Assembly (NCBI GenBank): GCA_030604165.1
Contig: JAUVWK010000167.1
Coordinates: forward strand, 1 to 6,319
Direction of reading: 5' to 3'
DNA from: Alphaproteobacteria bacterium
GTDB lineage: Bacteria > Pseudomonadota > Alphaproteobacteria > UBA828
DNA: 6,319 nt
The notes below the pieces were generated by a model, which was not told where the DNA came from, made no database searches, and saw nothing but the letters and a program-made list of their open reading frames with translations. Positions 1-6,319 of this stretch are shown one piece after another; the first letter of the stretch is position 1; every line of letters starts with the position of its first letter. The translations under genes were made by a program, and so were the position numbers.

Positions 1-85
1 CGGCTGTCGAGTGAGCTGGTAGCCAAAGCTGAAATCGCTTTTTCGGCGGCCGTATGCTTCCAGAACATATCTCAGATTACCGCAC

Positions 86-99
86 AATATCATGATATT
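86..99. repeat. Perfect 14-bp AT-rich palindrome upstream of the recA promoter
   Basis: AATATCATGATATT reads identically on both strands. It lies in a markedly AT-rich stretch (about 61-112) of an otherwise very GC-rich window, and ends 11 bp before the proposed recA -35 box. It could be an operator for a dimeric regulator or simply part of an AT-rich upstream promoter element. No known binding motif is recognised. Confidence 0.5.
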
Positions 100-110
100 A
101 ACTAAACTGT

Positions 111-138
111 TTGCACGCCGGAACAAATCGTGTACATT
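111..138 (+). promoter_or_regulatory. Candidate recA sigma70-type promoter
   Basis: TTGCAC (111-116) matches four of six bases of the TTGACA -35 consensus. It is followed after 16 bp by TACATT (133-138) as a -10 box. The AT-rich DNA just upstream would suit an UP element. Transcription would begin near 145, giving an untranslated leader of about 80 bases. The call rests on consensus and position only. Confidence 0.5.
121..135 (+). promoter_or_regulatory. Candidate LexA (SOS) box of recA
   Basis: GAAC (121-124), seven bases, then GTAC (132-135) matches the alphaproteobacterial LexA direct repeat GAAC-N7-GAAC with one mismatch. The site covers the promoter spacer and runs into the -10 box, so a bound repressor would block RNA polymerase. 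Known biology: LexA represses recA until the RecA filament stimulates LexA self-cleavage after DNA damage. The motif match is seen; binding is inferred. Confidence 0.6.
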
Positions 139-216
139 TGCTCCATTGCATCGCTCCGCATCGTATGGAATAAGGATGGATAGAGATATCGGACCCGGCT
201 TTGCGACTGGTTGAAA

Positions 217-220
217 AAGG
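217..220 (+). promoter_or_regulatory. recA ribosome binding site
   Basis: AAGG, extended upstream by an A-run, lies four bases before the ATG at 225. This favours ATG 225 over the in-frame TTG at 201, which has no purine-rich site at a suitable distance. Confidence 0.55.
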
Positions 221-224
221 CGAC

Positions 225-1259
<1,035 letters not shown>

Positions 1260-1360
1260 TCGCGGCTGAGGGGGGGCCGAGGCTGGCCTAGGGGAGCCGT
1301 CCACGCTCCAAGTCCCGGAGCTGCGCTGCGATAGCAACGCGGCCCCGGGTGCTCCATGAG

Positions 1361-1384
1361 CCGCGCGGGCGGGTGCCCGCGCGG
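1361..1384 (+). terminator. Strong GC hairpin after recA, probable terminator
   Basis: CCGCGCGGGC (1361-1370) and GCCCGCGCGG (1375-1384) form a perfect 10-bp stem with a four-base GGGT loop, 101 bp beyond the recA stop. The following bases TCTTGCGT are only partly T-rich, so this is an imperfect intrinsic terminator. It may instead stabilise the 3' end of the recA mRNA. Weaker GGCC dyads also occur at 1275-1288. Confidence 0.6.
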
Positions 1385-1417
1385 TCTTGCGTCGTGATCG
1401 GGCCGGCGCGCGCCGCC

Positions 1418-1445
1418 TGGACACTCCGCGCCACAGGGATTAAGT
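1418..1445 (+). promoter_or_regulatory. Weak candidate alaS promoter
   Basis: TGGACA (1418-1423) matches five of six bases of the -35 consensus. A poorer TTAAGT (1440-1445) follows after 16 bp. It sits between the recA hairpin and alaS, where a promoter is expected if alaS is transcribed separately. A 12-bp GC palindrome (1404-1415) lies just upstream of it. The -10 box is weak, so this is tentative. Confidence 0.3.
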
Positions 1446-1502
1446 AAACCGGGCCATTTGGGGGCCATGAGCGGGCCTGCAGGGAAGCCAACGGTCACGA
1501 GC

Positions 1503-4157
<2,655 letters not shown>

Positions 4158-4187
4158 ATCAATTCACGAATCCGCGGAACCGCTCAA

Positions 4188-4289
4188 GGCCGCGACTGCG
4201 GCCCGCCGGTTATCCGGCGCGCTTGCGCAGGTGCGGACCGTCAGGTCCGCTGCCGTGAGCAACAAAGCCGGTGGGGTTCTGCGCAAGCG
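4188..4289. repeat. Compound hairpin block between convergent alaS and icd
   Basis: Three inverted repeats abut without gaps. Hairpin A (4188-4203) is GGCCGC, loop GACT, GCGGCC. Hairpin B (4204-4219) is CGCCGG, loop TTAT, CCGGCG. Then CGCTTGCGCAG (4220-4230) pairs perfectly with CTGCGCAAGCG (4279-4289), an 11-bp stem that encloses hairpin C (4233-4250: GCGGACC, loop GTCA, GGTCCGC). Only 4251-4278 is largely unpaired. Because it is made of inverted repeats it can fold on either strand, so it could end or protect both the alaS and icd transcripts. Neither strand has a good T-run after the stems, so a standard intrinsic terminator is not shown. Alternatives are a palindromic interspersed repeat or a small RNA derived from a 3' end. 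Confidence 0.6.
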
Positions 4290-4301
4290 GAAAATGCCCC
4301 T

Positions 4302-4314
4302 TGGCCTCAGGCCA
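4302..4314 (-). terminator. Small hairpin around the icd stop codon, weak terminator candidate
   Basis: Read on the minus strand, TGGCC, TGA, GGCCA forms a 5-bp stem whose loop is the icd stop codon (4307-4309). A further CC/GG pair lies beyond one mismatch. A TTTT run (4294-4291) follows after about seven bases. The spacing is poor for an intrinsic terminator; the larger hairpin block downstream may do the work. Confidence 0.3.
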
Positions 4315-5521
4315 TGGCCGCCTGGAGGCGGCGGTCGAGCGCGTCGAGAAAAGCCTTCGAATTGAGCCATTTCTGACCGCCGCCGATGATCATGGCGAGG
4401 TCCTTGGTCATCTCGCCGCCTTCCACCGCCTCGACGCAGATCCGCTCCAGCGTGCTCGCGAACTTGGCCAGCGCCTGATTGTCGTCGAGCTTGGCGCGGT
4501 GCTTGAGGCCGCCGGTCCAGGCGAAAATCGAGGCGATCGGGTTGGTCGAGGTCTCCTCGCCGCGCTGGTAGGCCCGATAATGCCGGGTCACGGTGCCGTG
4601 CGCGGCCTCCGCCTCGACGGTCTTGCCGTCCGGTGTCAGCAGCGCCGAGGTCATCAGCCCGAGCGAGCCGAAGCCCTGCGCCACCGTGTCGGACTGCACG
4701 TCGCCGTCATAGTTCTTGCAGGCCCAGACGAAGCCGCCATGCCACTTGAGCACCTGCGCCACCATGTCGTCGATCAGGCGGTGCTCGTAGGTGATGCCGG
4801 CGTCGTCGAACAAATCCTTGAACTCGGTCTCGAAGACCGCCTGGAAGAGGTCCTTGAAGCGGCCGTCATAGACCTTGAGGATGGTGTTCTTGGTCGACAA
4901 ATAGAGCGGCCATTTGCGCGCCAGCGCGAAGGTCATGCAGGTGCGCGCGAAATCGCGGATCGAAGCGTCGAGGTTGTACATGCCGAGGGCGACGCCGGCG
5001 CCGGGAAAGTCGAAGACCTCGTGCTCGATCGGCGCGCCGCCGTCGGCCGGCGCGAAGCGCATGGTCAGCTTGCCCTTGCCCGGCACGATGAAGTCGGTGG
5101 CGCGGTATTGGTCGCCATAGGCGTGACGGCCGATGACGATGGCCTGCTCCCAGCCCGGCACCAGGCGGGGCACGTTCTTGCAGATGATCGGCTCGCGGAA
5201 CACGGTGCCGCCGAGGATGTTGCGGATGGTGCCGTTGGGCGAGCGCCACATCTGCTTGAGGCCGAATTCCTCGACCCGTGCTTCGTCAGGCGTGATCGTC
5301 GCGCATTTGATGCCGACGCCGCAGGCTTTGATGGCGTTGGCCGCGTCGATGGTGACCTGGTCGTCGGTCTGGTCGCGATGTTCCATGCCGAGATCGAAAT
5401 ATTGCAGGTCGATATCGAGGTAAGGGAGGATCAGGCGCTCTTTGATCCAGGCCCAGAGGATCCGCGTCATCTCGTCGCCGTCGATCTCCACGACCGGATT
5501 GTCGACCTTGATTTTCTGCAT
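4307..5521 (-). CDS. icd: NADP-dependent isocitrate dehydrogenase, eukaryote-like homodimeric type
   Basis: This enzyme oxidatively decarboxylates isocitrate to 2-oxoglutarate with reduction of NADP, serving the TCA cycle and NADPH supply in the cytoplasm. The product has 404 residues, typical of the alphaproteobacterial enzyme related to mitochondrial and cytosolic eukaryotic IDHs and unlike the roughly 416-residue E. coli type. Substrate-site features are SPNGTIRNILGGTVFREPI (94-112) with Arg100 and Arg109, and IGRHAYGDQYR with Arg132, the same number as the well-known Arg132 of human IDH1. Catalytic Lys211 lies in YLSTKNT, and the metal-binding aspartates are Asp251, Asp274 and Asp278 (LIDDM and YDGDVQSD). 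The NADP-binding segment is HGTVTRHYR (308-316). The start at 5521 is preferred because MQKIKVDNPVVEIDGDEMTR matches family N-termini and a good GGAG lies upstream; an extension to 5662 would be arginine-rich and unrelated. The stop is convergent with alaS, 149 bp away. Confidence 0.98.
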   Translation of the reverse strand: MQKIKVDNPVVEIDGDEMTRILWAWIKERLILPYLDIDLQYFDLGMEHRDQTDDQVTIDAANAIKACGVGIKCATITPDEARVEEFGLKQMWRSPNGTIRNILGGTVFREPIICKNVPRLVPGWEQAIVIGRHAYGDQYRATDFIVPGKGKLTMRFAPADGGAPIEHEVFDFPGAGVALGMYNLDASIRDFARTCMTFALARKWPLYLSTKNTILKVYDGRFKDLFQAVFETEFKDLFDDAGITYEHRLIDDMVAQVLKWHGGFVWACKNYDGDVQSDTVAQGFGSLGLMTSALLTPDGKTVEAEAAHGTVTRHYRAYQRGEETSTNPIASIFAWTGGLKHRAKLDDNQALAKFASTLERICVEAVEGGEMTKDLAMIIGGGQKWLNSKAFLDALDRRLQAAMA

Positions 5522-5529
5522 GAATGCTT

Positions 5530-5533
5530 CTCC
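5530..5533 (-). promoter_or_regulatory. icd ribosome binding site
   Basis: GGAG on the minus strand, within GGGAGAAG, lies eight bases before the ATG at 5521. It settles the start of icd in favour of this ATG. Confidence 0.8.
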
Positions 5534-5569
5534 CGGCTGGCGCGGTTGTCGTGGCGCTGTTTGACGCGT

Positions 5570-5607
5570 GAAATTCGCCGTTGATGGCCGTCGGCGCGGC
5601 GAAATTC
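5570..5607 (-). promoter_or_regulatory. Stem-loop in the icd leader
   Basis: On the plus strand GAAATTCGCCG (5570-5580) pairs with CGGCGAAATTC (5597-5607), an 11-bp stem with one mismatch (5573 against 5604). A short GCC/GGC stem (5587-5589 with 5593-5595) lies inside the loop. If icd starts at the proposed promoter, this lies in the untranslated leader about 50 bases before the start codon. It could be an RNA structure that affects translation or stability, or a DNA operator. No known riboswitch is recognised. Confidence 0.45.
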
Positions 5608-5633
5608 GGGCTCGTCCATGGCGACGCGGCGGC

Positions 5634-5662
5634 ACCATAGCACCGTGGGCGATGGCCGGCAA
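5634..5662 (-). promoter_or_regulatory. Candidate icd promoter
   Basis: On the minus strand TTGCCG (5662-5657) and TATGGT (5639-5634) are separated by 17 bp, each matching four of six consensus bases. The start point would be near 5627, giving a leader of about 105 bases. It lies in the 159-bp gap between the LOG gene stop and icd, so icd need not depend on read-through from the LOG gene. Confidence 0.4.
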
Positions 5663-5680
5663 AGGGCGTGCGCGTGCGGT

Positions 5681-6265
5681 CTACAAGCGCTCGCTCGGCG
5701 CCGCTGGATGCGGCGTGGGCGCGGCCTCGAGGGCGGCGAACAAGGCCTCCACATCCGCGACGATGCGATAGAGCTGGCGCGCGCGGGCGGGCGCGAAGCC
5801 GCTCTCGATCAAGTGCTCGAACAGCGTGCGGAGCGGGGCCCAGTAGTCGTCGCTATCGAGCAGCAGGATCGGTTTGTCGTGCAAGCCGAGCTGACGCCAA
5901 GTGATCACCTCGATGAGCTCGTCCAAGGTGCCGAAGCCGCCCGGCAACACGGCGAAGGCATCGGCGCGCTCGAACATCAGCTGCTTGCGCGCGTGCATGC
6001 TCGCCACGACGATCGTCTCCGTGAGGTTGCCGTGCAGCAGCTCGGCGCGCGCCAGGTGCTTCGGGATCACGCCGATCACCCGGCCGCCCGCCGCCAGCGC
6101 CGCGTCGGCGACCGCGGTCATCAGGCCGATCCCGCCGGCGCCATAAACCAGGGTGATGTCACGCGCCGCCAGCGCCGTGCCCAGGCGTGCGGCCAGCGCC
6201 GCGTGGCGCCGGTCGGCGCCGGTCCGCGAGCCGCAATAGACGCACAGCGAGGCGATTTCCGTCAT
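5681..6265 (-). CDS. LOG-family (TIGR00730) nucleotide 5'-monophosphate phosphoribohydrolase
   Basis: LOG proteins hydrolyse the N-glycosidic bond of nucleoside 5'-monophosphates; plant and some bacterial members release active cytokinin, while others act on AMP. Many were once labelled lysine decarboxylases. The product has 194 residues, the usual size, with a Rossmann-like fold. It begins with CVYCGSR (8-14), has the glycine-rich YGAGGIGLM (41-49) and then GRVIGVIP (61-68). The family signatures are MHARK (90-94, with the catalytic-type Arg93) and PGGFGTLDE (108-116, with Glu116), both intact. The tail after about residue 180 is Ala/Pro-rich and probably disordered. The start at 6265 leaves CVYCGS near the N-terminus as in the family, and GGAA (6274-6271) lies five bases upstream. 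It is co-directional with icd, 159 bp away. Physiological substrate cannot be told from sequence; cytokinin production is possible but not shown. Confidence 0.93.
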   Translation of the reverse strand: MTEIASLCVYCGSRTGADRRHAALAARLGTALAARDITLVYGAGGIGLMTAVADAALAAGGRVIGVIPKHLARAELLHGNLTETIVVASMHARKQLMFERADAFAVLPGGFGTLDELIEVITWRQLGLHDKPILLLDSDDYWAPLRTLFEHLIESGFAPARARQLYRIVADVEALFAALEAAPTPHPAAPSERL

Positions 6266-6266
6266 G

Positions 6267-6319
6267 TCATTTCCGAGCCTTTCTTGCGCGACCGCCGCGT
6301 CGCCTCACGGCGATCTTAC
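6267..6319 (-). CDS. Possible C-terminal end of an upstream minus-strand gene (partial)
   Basis: One minus-strand frame is open from the window edge and encodes KIAVRRRGGRARKARK before a TGA at 6269-6267. That stop is one base before the LOG gene ATG (TGACATG), an arrangement typical of translationally coupled genes. Basic tails of this kind are common, but 16 residues are too few to identify a protein, and the other two frames contain early stops. It may equally be an untranslated upstream region. Confidence 0.25.
   Translation of the reverse strand, partial: KIAVRRRGGRARKARK

Noticed and set aside
1..105. Frame open from the left edge to a TAA at 103-105 as the end of an upstream gene
   Set aside because: Its 34 codons lack the GC-rich third positions of the other genes and match no protein I recognise. 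Chance openness over this length is likely, so it was not called.
201..224. TTG 201 as the recA start
   Set aside because: It would add eight residues absent from typical RecA proteins and has no ribosome site, whereas ATG 225 has AAGG upstream and the family N-terminus.
1270..1294. Run of seven G followed by further G clusters as a G-quadruplex
   Set aside because: The later clusters are too short or interrupted by GGCC dyads to make a convincing four-tract motif.
1458..1502. TTG 1458 or ATG 1467 as the alaS start
   Set aside because: The added residues do not resemble AlaRS N-termini, and the G-run before 1467 is only two bases from the ATG. ATG 1467 cannot be fully excluded because the site before 1503 is also weak.
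4271..5584. Open frame of about 437 codons on the plus strand opposite icd
   Set aside because: It is the antisense reading of icd with no recognisable domain; icd is certain from its active-site residues.

Overview
This is a 6.3 kb GC-rich chromosomal segment from a proteobacterium, most likely an alphaproteobacterium. The order recA, alaS, then a convergent icd is familiar from that class. The IDH is the 404-residue eukaryote-like homodimeric type rather than the E. coli type, there is no recX between recA and alaS, and the candidate SOS box upstream of recA has the alphaproteobacterial direct-repeat form (GAAC-N7-GAAC) rather than CTG-N10-CAG. The family level cannot be fixed from this window; Rhodospirillales-like is only a guess.

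Layout. Positions 1-224 are an AT-rich upstream region with a perfect 14-bp palindrome, a sigma70-type promoter and a candidate LexA box overlapping it. recA (225-1259, +) follows and ends before a strong GC hairpin (1361-1384). alaS (1503-4157, +) has a 243-bp gap in front of it, with a weak candidate promoter. Positions 4158-4306 are the convergent gap between alaS and icd. It is packed with three abutting inverted repeats and is the least explained part of the window. icd (4307-5521, -) has a clear Shine-Dalgarno site, a leader with a stem-loop, and a candidate promoter at 5634-5662. Upstream of icd on the same strand is a LOG-family gene (5681-6265, -). A short open frame reaching the right edge may be the tail of one more minus-strand gene.

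The genes are housekeeping functions: recombination and SOS control (RecA), charging of tRNA-Ala (AlaRS), the TCA cycle and NADPH supply (IDH), and a nucleotide phosphoribohydrolase (LOG). They do not form one pathway. recA and alaS are neighbours by conserved order, and icd and the LOG gene are co-directional but probably have separate promoters.

I found no mobile element, CRISPR array, tRNA, rRNA or defence-like system. The observations most worth following are the compound hairpin block between alaS and icd, the stem-loop in the icd leader, the palindrome upstream of the recA promoter, and a 15-bp in-frame tandem duplication in the alaS editing domain.
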